Position numbers and translations under genes: made by a program
DNA from: Solicoccozyma terricola
Taxonomy: Eukaryota; Basidiomycota; Tremellomycetes; Filobasidiales; Piskurozymaceae
Reading direction: 5' to 3'
DNA length: 64,000 bases
Assembly: GCA_001600875.1 (NCBI GenBank)
Contig: BCLD01000007.1
Location: forward strand, 343,141 to 407,140
The notes under the pieces: model-generated
Database searches by the model: none
What the model saw: only the letters and a program-made list of their open reading frames with translations
What the model was told of the DNA's origin: nothing
In this document: one piece after another, positions 12,701-23,545 of the stretch
How the letters are laid out: each line of letters starts with the position of its first letter
How positions within the stretch are numbered: position 1 is the first letter of the stretch

Positions 12701-13558
12701 GGCTGAGATATCCTTTCCTGCTGAAATGGGTAGCACGTTTAATTCATCGTCGAGGACGAGACATGTCGAACATGATCCGAGGGAGAGGATGAAACGTTCA
12801 TTGAACCGAGGTTGGACATCATGATGAGCTTCTGTCCGGTATCTTGCGTGAACGTCCTGCGTGGTGGGTGGTGGGGTTATCCCGTGAGCAATCAGCTTCC
12901 TATTCCGCACCCTTTTGACCATACATTGACTTACCATACTCATGCTGTAGAGTTGCTTCAAGCTGGACATCGTCTTCAACAGCAGAACTACGACACCGCC
13001 ACCTTCAACGGTCTCAATGGTCCTTGCTAACAAGTTTGGAGTGATGGCTTCATAATCCTGTAAAACCAAAAATCCGAAAGTTTGACCGAGAATCTTGTGA
13101 GATTCTTTGTAATAGCTGAAAAGGTAACCGATATCTCATCAGCGTCTACCTTCCAACCAAAAAAGTAAAGCCCCCTTTCCCTCCCCCTCCCCAAAAAAGA
13201 GAAAGAAAAGAAACGAAAACAGAGGACAAGAAAAACAAAACCCTCACTTGTATCGAATATCCGTAACAGCGATGAAAAGTTCAAATGGACTCTGTTCATC
13301 TACTTCCCTAATACCTCTCTTGATATCCCTCTTAATCTTCGCTTCCCTCTTTTTCCTATGACTTGTAAACCCAAGTTCCTTCTTGTAGCACCACAACACA
13401 TTCGGTCGAGCGGATACTCGGACTTGCGAGAGTAGGAAATGTAGATTTACAATCTGATCACGAGCGTGATCTCCGACGATGACGAAAAAGGAACGATGGT
13501 TGGAAGCGACGGCGTTGGCTATGAGAGCCGGGACTCTAGGGTCGAGTTGTTTTCGCAT
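9772..13558 (-). CDS. KRE33: KRE33/NAT10 RNA cytidine acetyltransferase
   Basis: Nucleolar enzyme that makes N4-acetylcytidine in 18S rRNA and, with an adaptor, in tRNA; ATP and acetyl-CoA dependent, needed for small-subunit assembly. Nine exons (13558-13248, 13115-12935, 12856-12245, 12177-11347, 11280-11155, 11097-10815, 10751-10632, 10562-10040, 9982-9772) give 1065 residues, the usual size. In order: MRKQLDPRVPALI and HRSFFVIVGDHARDQIVNLH N-terminal DUF1726 region, IETVEGGGVVVLLLKTMSSL, Walker A TAGRGRGKSAALG, Walker B ELLIIDEAAAIPLPLV, the GNAT region around ARIVRIATHPDYAR and MGYGARALQAL, and a lysine/serine-rich tail. Divergent from TOA1; 3' end is about 100 bases from convergent RAD50. 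Confidence 0.95.
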
Positions 13559-14254
13559 AGTGGCGATGGGAGTTGGAAAGACGGTGTGTGGAAAGATGGA
13601 AACGACTGTCGCAAGAGCAGTTTACGAGCTCGCAAGATACCAAGTCCAGCGGTTTTCGTGGCGGTCTTGACAAGAATGGAATCAGCCGGATGATATCTGA
13701 GAGGCCCGGGGTGAAGTCGATGAGTCGATGAGCCGGTGTAGTGCTGTACGATGGTGTTGCTCCTGGGTGTAGCCAGTGGGTGTAATAAATATCCAAATAA
13801 CTAAATAACTAAGTGGGCGGGGTTGCTGCGCCGAGGGAGCGGTCACCCGTGAGAAAATACAAATACAGCGAGAGAGAGTGAGCCATGTTCACCTCCTCAG
13901 TCATTTCAATCATTCCAGTATCCAGTATCATCACAAGCTCCCATCGGTACCCCTCCTCTAGGTGGCTGAAACAGACACACCCGTTCCGAGGACAATCGTA
14001 ACTGGCCCCTTTGGCCGGACAGACGTTAGGTTTCAGGGTCGCAATTTTCTTCCAGTGCTGGTGCTGTCGGTCTGCCACAGCTCAAGGCCTCATCTGTAAT
14101 CTTCGGAGAATAATAGCTTAGTTCACATCTACATATTACAATGTCAGTATCCGAATACTCTTCATTGTTAGTTTCTGGATAGAACTATGAGCACTGACAA
14201 CGCCTTGTCATCGTTTCAAAATACTTGTTACTGCTCTCATTCTGCTCCGTCGTA
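13559..14254. other. Bidirectional promoter KRE33/TOA1
   Basis: About 700 bases between two divergent starts. No convincing open frame. It contains the 22-nt sequence at 13835-13856 that recurs exactly upstream of the kinesin gene, and an AT-rich CAAATAACTAAATAACTAA stretch near 13790-13812. Confidence 0.6.
13835..13856. promoter_or_regulatory. 22-nt sequence shared with 40670-40691
   Basis: The core GGAGCGGTCACCCGTGAGAA with one more base at each end is identical at 40670-40691. It contains the dyad TCAC-CC-GTGA. Here it is about 280 bases upstream of the KRE33 start, and at the other site about 75 bases upstream of the kinesin start, so a regulatory site or dispersed element is plausible. 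Function unknown. Confidence 0.4.
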
Positions 14255-15530
14255 ATGCATGTTAACCTACGCACATCAACCAACAACCCGTATCAACTCC
14301 CGCCTCTACACTCACTCTGCGACAACAGGTCCAACCGAGTTGTCGTATGTATCCTCAGTCATCTCCTCCTTGCAAACCATCCAATCTAAGATCAAACCTT
14401 ACCCCTGCAACCTGGTTTTTTTTCTTTTTTAGCCCCAAGTTTATCGCGCAGTGATCGACGATGTGATCAAATCCATCCGAGCAGATTATCAAGAAAACGG
14501 CGTAGAAGATGATGTTCTAGTATATCTTCAACAGGTGTGTTTCTATCCCACCGTGATGTTTCTCCTCTTGTTTGTTCCATCGTTATTAACTTCAGTCGGA
14601 GAACAGAGATGGGAAGCGAATCTAGTGGAAACCAGAGTAGCAACGTTTGAAGAAGAGCAAGAGACTAAACCTGCTGTCAATACGGGAACTGGTAGTGCAG
14701 GGGGATCTGCGCAATATGGGTATCAATATGGAGTGGGTGGATCTGGAACCGGAGTGAAGACTGAAGTTGTCAGTCAAGAGGAGTTGTTGAGATTACGCGG
14801 TGGAGTGAGTCTGGGCGGGGGGAGTGGCGCTCGGCTACTTTGATGTGACGTCGACTCATGTTCGGTTCACTTATTTCATCCACTAGTCCCTTGACGACGA
14901 CGACGAAGACGTCAAGCCTTCGTTCTCAGATGAAGAAGATGACGATGACTTTGACGCAGACGAAGATGTTATGGGTCTAGGTTCAACATCAGTCGCTGGA
15001 TTCGCCAAATTATCAAAATACGCAAAATCATCACCACCAATTGCTAAAACCCCACCTATAGAAGTCAAACCTAAAATCGAACCATCTATTCCGCGAGCAG
15101 GTGGAAATGGAAATGCAGGTGGTTCAAGAGGTGTTCCTGATGAGAATGGGTTACTACCTGGTGATGAGATTATCGACTCTGATTTGGATGATGATTCGGA
15201 AGATGATGATCAGGAAGATGGAGAGGGGAGTGATGCGGATGAAGAGGAAGATACGGATTATGTGTTGTGTGTATATGATAAGGTGCGATTCTGGTGGGGG
15301 ATCCCCCCGGAGGGATGGAGTGTCAGTCAACACTAACGTTCAAGAATCGCCGCAACAGGTCCAACGAGTGAAGAACAAGTGGAAGACGACTTTCAAAGAC
15401 GGGTTAATTCACGTGAATGGGAAAGATTACCTGTTCTCAAAATGCAACGGGTATGTGTATGCAATTTTGCGAGTCCATCGGTGCTGAACTGACAAGTGAC
15501 GAAACGCTATCCAGCGAATTCGAGTGGTGA
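14255..15530 (+). CDS. TOA1: TFIIA large subunit (TOA1)
   Basis: General transcription factor subunit that stabilises TBP on promoters. Exons 14329-14344 (or from ATG 14255), 14433-14534, 14607-14804, 14887-15282, 15359-15450 and 15515-15530. The N-terminal helical domain reads SNRVVPQVYRAVIDDVIKSI followed by NGVEDDVLVYLQQ, then WEANLVETRVATF; the middle is Gly/Gln and acidic (DSDLDDDSEDDDQED); the C-terminal beta-barrel reads YVLCVYDKVQRVKNKWKTTF, GLIHVNGKDYLFSKCNGEFEW, ending exactly at the family's last residues. With a spliced AT^G start the protein is 273 residues; starting at ATG 14255 adds about 25 residues not found in the family. Confidence 0.93.
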
Positions 15531-15753
15531 TGCCACGCTTTCTGACCCCACTTGATTGTACCATCCTCCTGTTTCGCTCGAATGTGTGCCTAACCATCGG
15601 CAGAAGCTGATTCCAAGGGAGATCATCCCGCCGTCCCACATCTCGCATGACAGAGTCTATCTATTAACGTCGTTATCCAATTTTCGTTCTGTATTACAAG
15701 AGCGAAGAGCGCGCTCAGATGCCAAAATGATGTTATTACCCGCAAGATTCAAC

Positions 15754-18700
15754 TCAAAAGACCTCGTCTGCGGTTGGACAGTCTGCCGTCCGATGATCCG
15801 TAGACTGATGGGAAAAACAAGAAGACTTGAGTGACTGAGACCATGTTTCAACCGAGCTCTCACACTCACACCACAATCGTTACATCGTACCCTATCCCCG
15901 GTGTGCCCATTGGGCCTTCCACTGCCCAGCATCATCCCGCTAGACATCCTCTTGGCTAGCGGGGAATCTGCCGAGTCAGCGTCGTCCAGTAACTCTGGAC
16001 CAGGATTCATGATGGTGCAATCCTCGAGAGCATGATCGCCTTCGCAGAGCTCGCATCGCATACCACTGCTGGTGCTGGCACCGCTTATAGACGCCGAAGA
16101 CTCGGGTCGCGGTGGATGTCGGTCGTGTTCACCATTAAAAGGTGGACGTGCGGTGATGGTAGAGTGAGAAGCATGGTGCTGCTCGGCTTTGAGCTCTTCG
16201 ATTTGCGCTTCAAGGTCAGCCTCGTGGTAGATTTTAGCCTCGACCAAGGCCTCAAGGGCTTCGAGCTCCCGTGCATGCTATGAAGTGCGCAGTGTCAGAT
16301 ATGTTCATGTAACATGCGACCACTGAACCCACCTCTTCCATCATCCTTGTTCTCTGTCTTTCAAGCTCCAATAGGCGACTCTTCGCCTTGTCAAGTTCCT
16401 TCAGGGAACGCGGTATCAGAGGATAAGATAACTATAACGGCGAGACCGGCTGACTCACCAACGCCGCTCGCTTGTCTGGCGTGCCTGGTTTTCCAGAGCT
16501 CTCCTCGTCATGCAGATCTTTCTCCTGTTTGACAATGTTCTGTTCGACCATCTCCTCGAGGAGTTGGAGATCCTGATAAGATAGGAGATAATGTCGCGTC
16601 AGTCTCGTCAGTCACCGGTGGATCCCGTCGTACTAACAGTGCGCATTCCATCCACCTCTCCCCTGAGATGATCATTCTCGCTCTGCAATTTTTTGGTAGT
16701 TTCTGTTTGCCGTGCGATCTCCTCATTGAGGTCTCGGATGATGATCTGATAACCAACAACGGTTTCGCCGTTATTCTGCTTTGAGTTGGGCGAGGGAACC
16801 TTGGCCAAGGCTGCAGCGTGAGCTTCAGTCATCTGTGGTAGATTGCGAGTCAGGGACATGTACACGCGCATTGTCGCCGAGCCCCCTCAAACAGACCTTG
16901 ACAAGAGACGCCTCCAGGTCTCCACACCTAGTCTTGAATTCAGCGATTGATTCTTCCACCGCCGCCGAGAGCTTTGCATCGTGCTCGACTTCCATAGCGG
17001 CGATGTCTCTCTCCAATTGCTGAACGCGGATACCAAGGGAGGAGCGGTCCTCTTCGATACGAGCATGAGTCTCTTGGGCGGCTCGCATACTCTCCAGATC
17101 CTGGTGGCAATCTGTCAGCACGATTTGGCATTGCGGGCTTGAATGTTTCGACTCACCGCAAGATCTGCACGCAGACCCTCAACTTCCGCTCTAGCGCTAT
17201 CCAAGGCCACTCTACTCTGCTTGAGAGCACCTTCCAATTCCGCGGTCCGAGATCTGGTCGTTAAACTCTGCTGTCTGAGGTCGGCAATCTCATCTCGGCT
17301 CGCAGCTAGCTCCTCGCGAAGTCTGCGATCGCTGTCCTTGGCCTTCTCGGTCATCTTTCTAGCCAAGTCGTCGGCTTTCTGAGCCTCGAGTTGCATCTCC
17401 TGCAGCTGTTCTTCCAGGGAGTCGACTCGGTTTTGCAAGTGAGCGATTTGTGCTTCAGCGTTGTGGCGATCCAGTTTGGCAGCTTCTCCCTCCTCCTCGC
17501 CTGCATCAGTTCTCGCTTGTTTGGCTTGTTGAACTGCGGCCAGCGAATCTTCAAGCTCTCTGACTTTCTCTGACTGATTGAAAGATTTGGATCGAAGCTC
17601 AGACAGTTCGGCATCGTAGAGCTGGATCATTTCCTGCGGGGTAAACTCGATCAACTCTGATATATCGCTGTGACCGACCGAGAACACTCACATTTCCTGT
17701 GGTTTCCATATCTCGTAGTCTCATCTGGAGATGTTGAATCTGCTGTTCTTGCTTAAGGATGATCTCTTCGCCCTTTGAGATATCTTTGCGTTTCAATTCC
17801 ATGCTCTTTTCATATTCAGTATCTGCGCGCTCCTTCTGGATGTCGAGGTCTCGCTTAGCCTTCGCCAGAGAGGTCTCTAGAGCTTCCTTGGTGGCTCCCA
17901 ATTCCTGCAGCTTGGCTTGCAAGCTAGCCGCAGTTTGATCACCCGCTTCGATTTTGCTCTGCGTTTGCTCTAGCTGAATCCTGAGCTGAGAAGCTTCCTT
18001 GGAAGCAAACTCGCTTGCAATCGACAACTCCTTGATCCTCTGGTCCGTTTCCTTCTTTTGTTTGTCAAGTTGCTCTCGTGTCGGAGTGCCGATAGCTGCC
18101 ATTAAACCCGCATCTCTCTCCTCCTCCAGCTCTTTGACGCGGATGAGCAGCTCCGCATTCGTTCGCTCAGCTAGAATGAGCTCCTCGCTTTTGCCACCGG
18201 AGACCACCCGACCCTTATTGGGGGAAGGTGGTGGCGGCATCATCATGTCGTTGGACTGCGATGCCACCAAGCGACCTGCAGCAGCTGAAGTCCTTCCGCT
18301 TCGAGCCACGGAGGGAGGCGGCGGCTTCGGCGTGTTGAATCCACCAACACTCTCCCGACCGTACTTGGCCTTTAGTTCGGCTGTCGAGAGTGCACGACTG
18401 GGAGTCCTCATAGCATCAGGTCCACCGAGCGAGACGCGTGATGGCCTTGGTGTCGTAGCAGCTGACAAGCTGGTCCTGGAAATAGCTGATGGTGGGAGCT
18501 GAGTGGTACCTTCCAAGACACTCTTGGATAGTTCCAGTGCAGATTCCGCTGCTTGTCTCGCCTGAAGTTGTTTGGCGGTCATTGTCGCCAATTGGCTAGC
18601 TCTGGAGCCAGCGGTGACCTTGCTCGCTGCTGCTGCGGCCTTGAGCTGAGCACCGACATTGGCCCTCGTCGATCGACCAAGCGGCACACCATCGGATCTT

Positions 18701-19774
18701 GCGTTGTTATAACCTGTCAACGGGGAGTCTGAACCTTCCTCGTCGATAAAAGCCGGAGTCCTTCGTCCTGACATGCTGTAAGGTGTTTCACGACCGGACA
18801 TGGACGGAGTCATACGACCTGAGCGAATGGACGAGGCAGCTGATGCTGGTCGAGGAGGTCGGGCTTGTGGCGGTGCCAAACGTGAGGGATTGGAAAACAC
18901 ACCGCAGAGTTCTCCGCATTCAAAGTAGCGCTTACTGTGTCAGGCGGGAAGCACGATCAGATTGTTTTGAACCACAACTTATCTCTACCTCTACGACTCA
19001 CTCGCCAACGCTTCCATCATTCTTTCCCTTACCAGCAAAGCCAGGGTCCAACTCGACTCCTGCCCATTCTCCCGCCTTTCCATCGATTGCGCCAAGATAT
19101 CTGAGAACACCCTCCATTCCCATGCCGATGATCTTTACAGGATCCCCAATCTTCGGCTGAAACGGCGCCTCGCTCGCCCTAGACCGCACGGACGTCATCG
19201 ATTGTCTTGACTCTGATCGAGGGTATGTTGGCGTCTGTGGATTTCCGCCGGTCCCCGCCGTGGAAACCCGTCGAGCAGAGAATCCGCTGACTGAACGACT
19301 TGCAGGAGGAGTCGCTAGACTCTGCCTCAACGATGTTGATGTTGATGGCCTCATTCCCGACGGTGTTCTCGCTCGAGTAGGTGCCACTGGCGTCCTGGGC
19401 TGAGCTGTCATTCCACGCAAGCTGACACCCAAATGTCCCTGTCCCTGTCCCTGTCCCTGTTGAGGCGGTGTATTATACCCACTCTGTTGACTTGAGCTCG
19501 CTGACATCCCAGAAGGTGGTCGCCCCATCCCTAAACCACCAGCGGAGGTCACATTAGACAATGAGCTAGGCGGTCGAACTCGCATAGCTTCCTGGAGAGC
19601 CATCGCCATCTCAGGGTCAGGTGTTGATGGCTTTGACCCTGAGCCCCCTGTTGACCCAGGTGTACCTGGAGTGATAGATTTGCGGCGGGATGGGGTGGGG
19701 AGACCCGATGCACTTGCACTCAGAGACATGCGACCCGGTCGTGGGAGAGCTGAAGGTCTTGCGGGAGTCGACAT
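15754..19774 (-). CDS. CLIP-170/Bik1/Tip1-type microtubule plus-end protein
   Basis: Nine exons (19774-19002, 18934-17692, 17633-17157, 17100-16897, 16832-16638, 16572-16459, 16398-16333, 16277-15870, 15804-15754) encode 1176 residues. Order: Ser/Pro-rich basic start; CAP-Gly domain (GDPVKIIGMGMEGVLRYLG, EWAGVELDP, GKGKNDGSVGDKRYFEC, ending GVFSNPSRL); another basic Ser-rich linker; long coiled coil; and two C-terminal zinc knuckles, CELCEGDHALEDC and CNDCGSTDHRTADC, the second completed only by the tiny last exon. This architecture is that of CLIP-170, which tracks growing microtubule ends and binds dynein/kinesin partners in the cytoplasm. A GQ repeat comes from a CCCTGT hexamer array. Dynactin p150 shares CAP-Gly but lacks the zinc knuckles. 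Confidence 0.88.
19436..19462. repeat. CCCTGT hexamer array in CLIP-170 gene
   Basis: Four near-perfect copies of CCCTGT on the + strand encode an in-frame Gly-Gln alternation in the basic linker before the CAP-Gly domain. Length change would not shift frame. Confidence 0.8.
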
Positions 19775-20495
19775 TGTTTAGGGGTTGAAGGATGGTTGAA
19801 GGGCTGGGGGGATGGTTGCGTGCTGTCAGTGTTCGCACATGATCGCATAGTTGGAGCAGGATGCTTCTATGGCCAGCAAGGGTATCCCGCATCTGAAATA
19901 GGCCTCCCCCCCACCCTCCTCGTCACAACGATGACTAACAAGACATGATGAAACTTACATGTTTGGGGACCAGCTCGTATGACCGACTGCAGACTATGTA
20001 TACTCTTTGCGAACTCCAGCCGCTCTAACGGTTTTGAAGTTCGATGGCGTTCCGAATTTCTGACTCGAAGTACACCAAGGACCTGTATAAAGTGATCTAC
20101 GCTGTTGATTGTATACTGCTGTTCATGCAAAGTCGATGTGAAGTCGAAGGGTTGATGATTCGCTGTGGATGGTTGGTTGGATGAATGCTTTCGGGAATTT
20201 GTTGTTGACGGTTCGAACGCGTCCTCGGCCCTTTTGGCGCGAATATAGTCGGAACCAGGTTGGGAAGGGCAGTTGCCCACATATTAAATAGAGAGCCGAT
20301 GGACAGACAACGACAAGGACATACGCTCACTGGGAGCTACAAATACTATGCTACGAGGGTTTCTTCGACCGAGCGAGGAAAACATGAAGGAGGGGAAAAG
20401 GACGTGGTTCGTAGAGTGAAGAGGGAGGGGGAGGGGAGGGGGAGGGGGAAACCTCTTGAATGACATAGTTCGTGCAAGTCTTTCGATCAGATCCA
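19775..20495. other. Intergenic region with G-rich tract
   Basis: About 720 bases between the CLIP-170 start and the POLD4 stop, both on the minus strand. Small open frames show no recognisable domain. Bases 20421-20449 are a GGGAGGGGGAGGGG-type purine tract that could form a G-quadruplex in the POLD4 3' flank. Confidence 0.5.
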
Positions 20496-21776
20496 TCACG
20501 CCGTGGCGCTATAGATTCCTGTCTCGTGGAAGACTGTCTCCCTATACGAATCCTCTTCAGCGCCATCCAGAGTCAGAAGGATCTCCTTGACCTGAATTTC
20601 CAACAGACGAACGGGTTCAGTCCTCATTATATCCTATATTCTTTCTGCTGAGAACGAAACTCACCTCGGCAGGAGGATTCAAACCCCATTCTTGAGCACG
20701 TTCCCATCTTTGCAAGCGAGTAATACCAACGCAAGGTCCATACTCGGATGTAAGATCGAAAACGCGGAGGATGTCTTTTGAAAAAATATTCGCAGGGTGT
20801 GAGAATCTGCAACGACAATCCATCCACAGCCGATACTCACGATGAATACGAGTATGAGACTGCGGAGTGCAGTGGACTATTCACACCATGCATCACAACC
20901 GTTCATAAGCATTTCCAACTTTTTTTCCTCGTACAACACCCACCTCCCAACTCACTAGGATCACCATCTCCCATCGCCTGACGAGCCTCCCAAAAGATCT
21001 TTTCCCACTTTTTATCTTTTACATTCAAATGTTCCACATCCCCATCAATAGTTGTTTTCCCCTTTCCCTGTCCCTTCACGGTACGTTTCCCACCATCGAC
21101 CGCTACTTTGTTCCCGACTTTCCGAACTCGTTCAATCTCCTCGTTTGCTTTAATCATCGAATGACGGATCTTGGAACCTTTGTTACGAATCGTCTTCGGT
21201 CTGAGAGAACGTAAAGTAATTTCATTGCTTTCTTCATCATCGTCCTCTCCCGTCTCTATCACCACGTCATGTTGTTGTACCCTCTTCTTCTTCGGAGTGA
21301 TCAAAACCTCATTTTCCTCTTCGCTCTCTACATCGCTTTCATCACCTTCTGCACCGGGGTATAAACCCAATTCGAGGTTTTCAATCATCTCCGGTGTTTC
21401 TTTACCTTGTCCAAGGGGTGAGAAGATATCGAGAGGTTGGAGAGAAGCGGGAGAAGTAGGAATGTCGATCGATCGAGAAGCCACGATTGGTTTAGTGGAT
21501 GTGGATGTAGAAATGGAAGTGGAAGTGGTGGATTTCTTAGCTGGAGATGGGATTGGAACTTGTTTTTTGGAAGTGAAGGAGAGAGTAGACTGCGAAAGTA
21601 TTACCATTAAAAATCGTTAATTATCCTGTTCCAAAGAGAGAAGACTATGATCAAGATGGATCATTTTTATTCACCTGCTGCATATCGGAATTAGTCCTCT
21701 TCATACCCGATTCGATATTCCCCTTCTCATTGACGGTCGCAGTCCCAGAATTGGAACGTTTCAAAGATGAAGGCAT
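20496..21776 (-). CDS. DNA polymerase delta subunit 4 (POLD4/Cdm1)
   Basis: Exons 21776-21675, 21589-20956, 20774-20665 and 20591-20496 give 313 residues. The C-terminus carries the family signature ILRVFDLTSEYGPCVGITRL followed by QRWERAQEWGLNPP, then a short KEILLTLDGAEEDSYRETVF tail. POLD4/Cdm1 stabilises polymerase delta and contacts PCNA in the nucleus. Human POLD4 is about 107 residues, so this protein has a long extra N-terminal region that is Ser/Thr- and acid-rich, with LITPKKKRVQQ looking like a nuclear localisation signal. A QSTLSFTSKK stretch at residues 34-44 resembles a degenerate PCNA-interacting peptide. The third exon acceptor (TTTTTTCAAAAG) was chosen by phase. Divergent from UMP1. 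Confidence 0.85.
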
Positions 21777-22200
21777 GATGGAGGTGAGATTTGAGAGAGG
21801 AAGTATGTAGGGAAATAGAAGTGAAGGATGCGAGAGAAGGCTGGTTGGTTGCTTCTCCTATCGCTGATGTAGTTGATCGGGGTGTCCAGCACCTAGAGTT
21901 TGTGACAGTGGTACGAAGGGACGAGATGGGATGTTGGGACGGTGTGTGAGAAGGAAGAGCGTTCTCGATGAGTGAGAGAGAGTGCTCGATGACGATGACG
22001 ATGTGGTGGATGCATCATCCAACATGTGTGCGGGGGGGTTGGGAGGTGGCTGGCTAGATGGTGCGGGGACTGTCGCCACGTCATTCCCCAAATTACACCT
22101 CACCTGGCTTATCACCCCCATCCACCGCCACGTCATTTTCTAAATAGCACGTCACGTGGCTTATCACTGCCATCCACCCACCGCGAACGCTTACCAGGCG
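21777..22200. promoter_or_regulatory. Bidirectional promoter POLD4/UMP1 with tandem CCACGTCA module
   Basis: Holds two imperfect copies, 52 bases apart, of a block that runs CGCCACGTCATT ... GGCTTATCAC ... CATCCACC (22072-22126 and 22124-22178). Each has CCACGTCA, the complement of TGACGTGG, a CRE/UPRE-like bZIP core; the second copy also has CACGTCACGTGG. The same TGACGTGGCGGTG plus GATAAG combination occurs, reversed and again doubled, between SME1 and OST1. Confidence 0.55.
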
Positions 22201-23100
22201 ATGTATGCAGGCTACCCATCCACCATCCAACAACCGATAGAAACAGAACAACATGGTCAGTCCTCAGTTCAATCAGCGCATCCCTCTTCCCCCGCTGACA
22301 TCTTACCCGCCAGTCTCTCCGTCTCGTCCCAGCATCCACGTCCGCCTCCTCGGGACCCCACGTCGTCTCCCACAAGGTCAGTCCGCATTCCGCATCCCCC
22401 TCTCGAACCACCCGGGGTATGATACTGAAATCCAATATCGTATATCTTTCTAGAACACCGCTCATCCTACATCTGGAGTTCATGATACCTTCCGTAATGG
22501 ATTGACGAAATCTTCTGCGGCTGTTGAAGCTGGGAACTCGCATCCTCTCCAAGCTCGATTAGAGCAGGTGAGTTCTCTCCTCATTTCACCCCACGTTGTA
22601 GGACCTCCAGTCGCTGAATCCACCATGATGGAACTCGCGTGATATCAACTTGGCTGGTTCTAGTGGGAAGCAACTCAAACTCAGTTAAAGTTGACGATGC
22701 AGAGGAACCTCTATGGTTTGGGATTACCATTGCGAAACATGATGGATAGGAAGCTCTGTGCTCAAGTTCGTTTTTATCTCCTTGACTTGCTCCGCAATAA
22801 TCTCGAAAGCTAAAGCTAAAATTATTCAACCCTCATTAGGACAATCACCATCCGTGTCTCGTTGCGTCTTCAACTACCCTCGGTGGAACATCTAATATCT
22901 CTCTTGAGATACTAGAAGGAAAAGATGAATCGATCGATGCAGTTGATTTCATGGGTATCTGTGAGTTTTTCCATCCATCCCCTTCGTCATACAAGTAGTA
23001 CGGACGACTGATGGGTATTGGTGATTGGGTGCGATCAGATACCAACCCAGGAGAGATTCTGGATATCTCAGCTGCTATGGAGAAGAAGAATAACATTTAG
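22201..23100 (+). CDS. UMP1: Proteasome maturation factor UMP1/POMP
   Basis: Chaperone of 20S proteasome assembly, degraded as the first substrate. Exons 22377-22416, 22454-22567, 22664-22765, 22840-22960 and 23039-23100. Recognised by NSHPLQARLEQWEATQTQLK, LTMQRNLYGLGLPLRNMMDR, SNISLEILEGKDESIDAVDF and the terminal AAMEKKNNI. With AT at 22201-22202 spliced to G at 22377 (GTATGC donor, CACAAG acceptor) the start reads MSVRIPHPPLEPP and the protein is 146 residues, matching yeast Ump1 (148). Without that splice the frame is also open from ATG 22201, adding 58 residues, so an alternative longer N-terminus is possible. Confidence 0.9.
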
Positions 23101-23545
23101 ATATAGATGTTTTTTTTATTTTATGATTCTCTTACACCTTTCGTTTTTCTCCTGCTCTCTTCTTTTTGTAAATGATTACGGCGCTTCTCGTCTGATGATT
23201 GATGATGATTGGCGATGAACGATGTAGCATCCTGACCCGCTAATCCCCGTTGCCCGCGGCGTTATCGTGTTTTAGGGTGAAGAGACACAGTAGTGATGCT
23301 TCTCGTAACGACGGGACTCGTTGTAACCTTTCTCTCCCCCAAAGCAAAAGGTCGTATCTAAACTATCACACACATCTCCAACCCTTTTGCAACCTCTCTT
23401 CCCGCTATCTGTTTCCCCCTAGCCTACTCCAGATACCAGCGATCCCACAACCTCCCTATCCAACGACGATTCCATCCTGTCGACAGACTGCACCGTCGTC
23501 CTCTGCAACCAGGGAACAAAGTAAGCTCCCTGTTTTTATGATAAA
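23101..23545. other. Intergenic region
   Basis: About 445 bases between the UMP1 stop and the next start on the same strand. AT-rich 3' flank with TTTTTTTATTTTATG, then CT-rich sequence typical of a 5' leader. No feature recognised. Confidence 0.5.
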
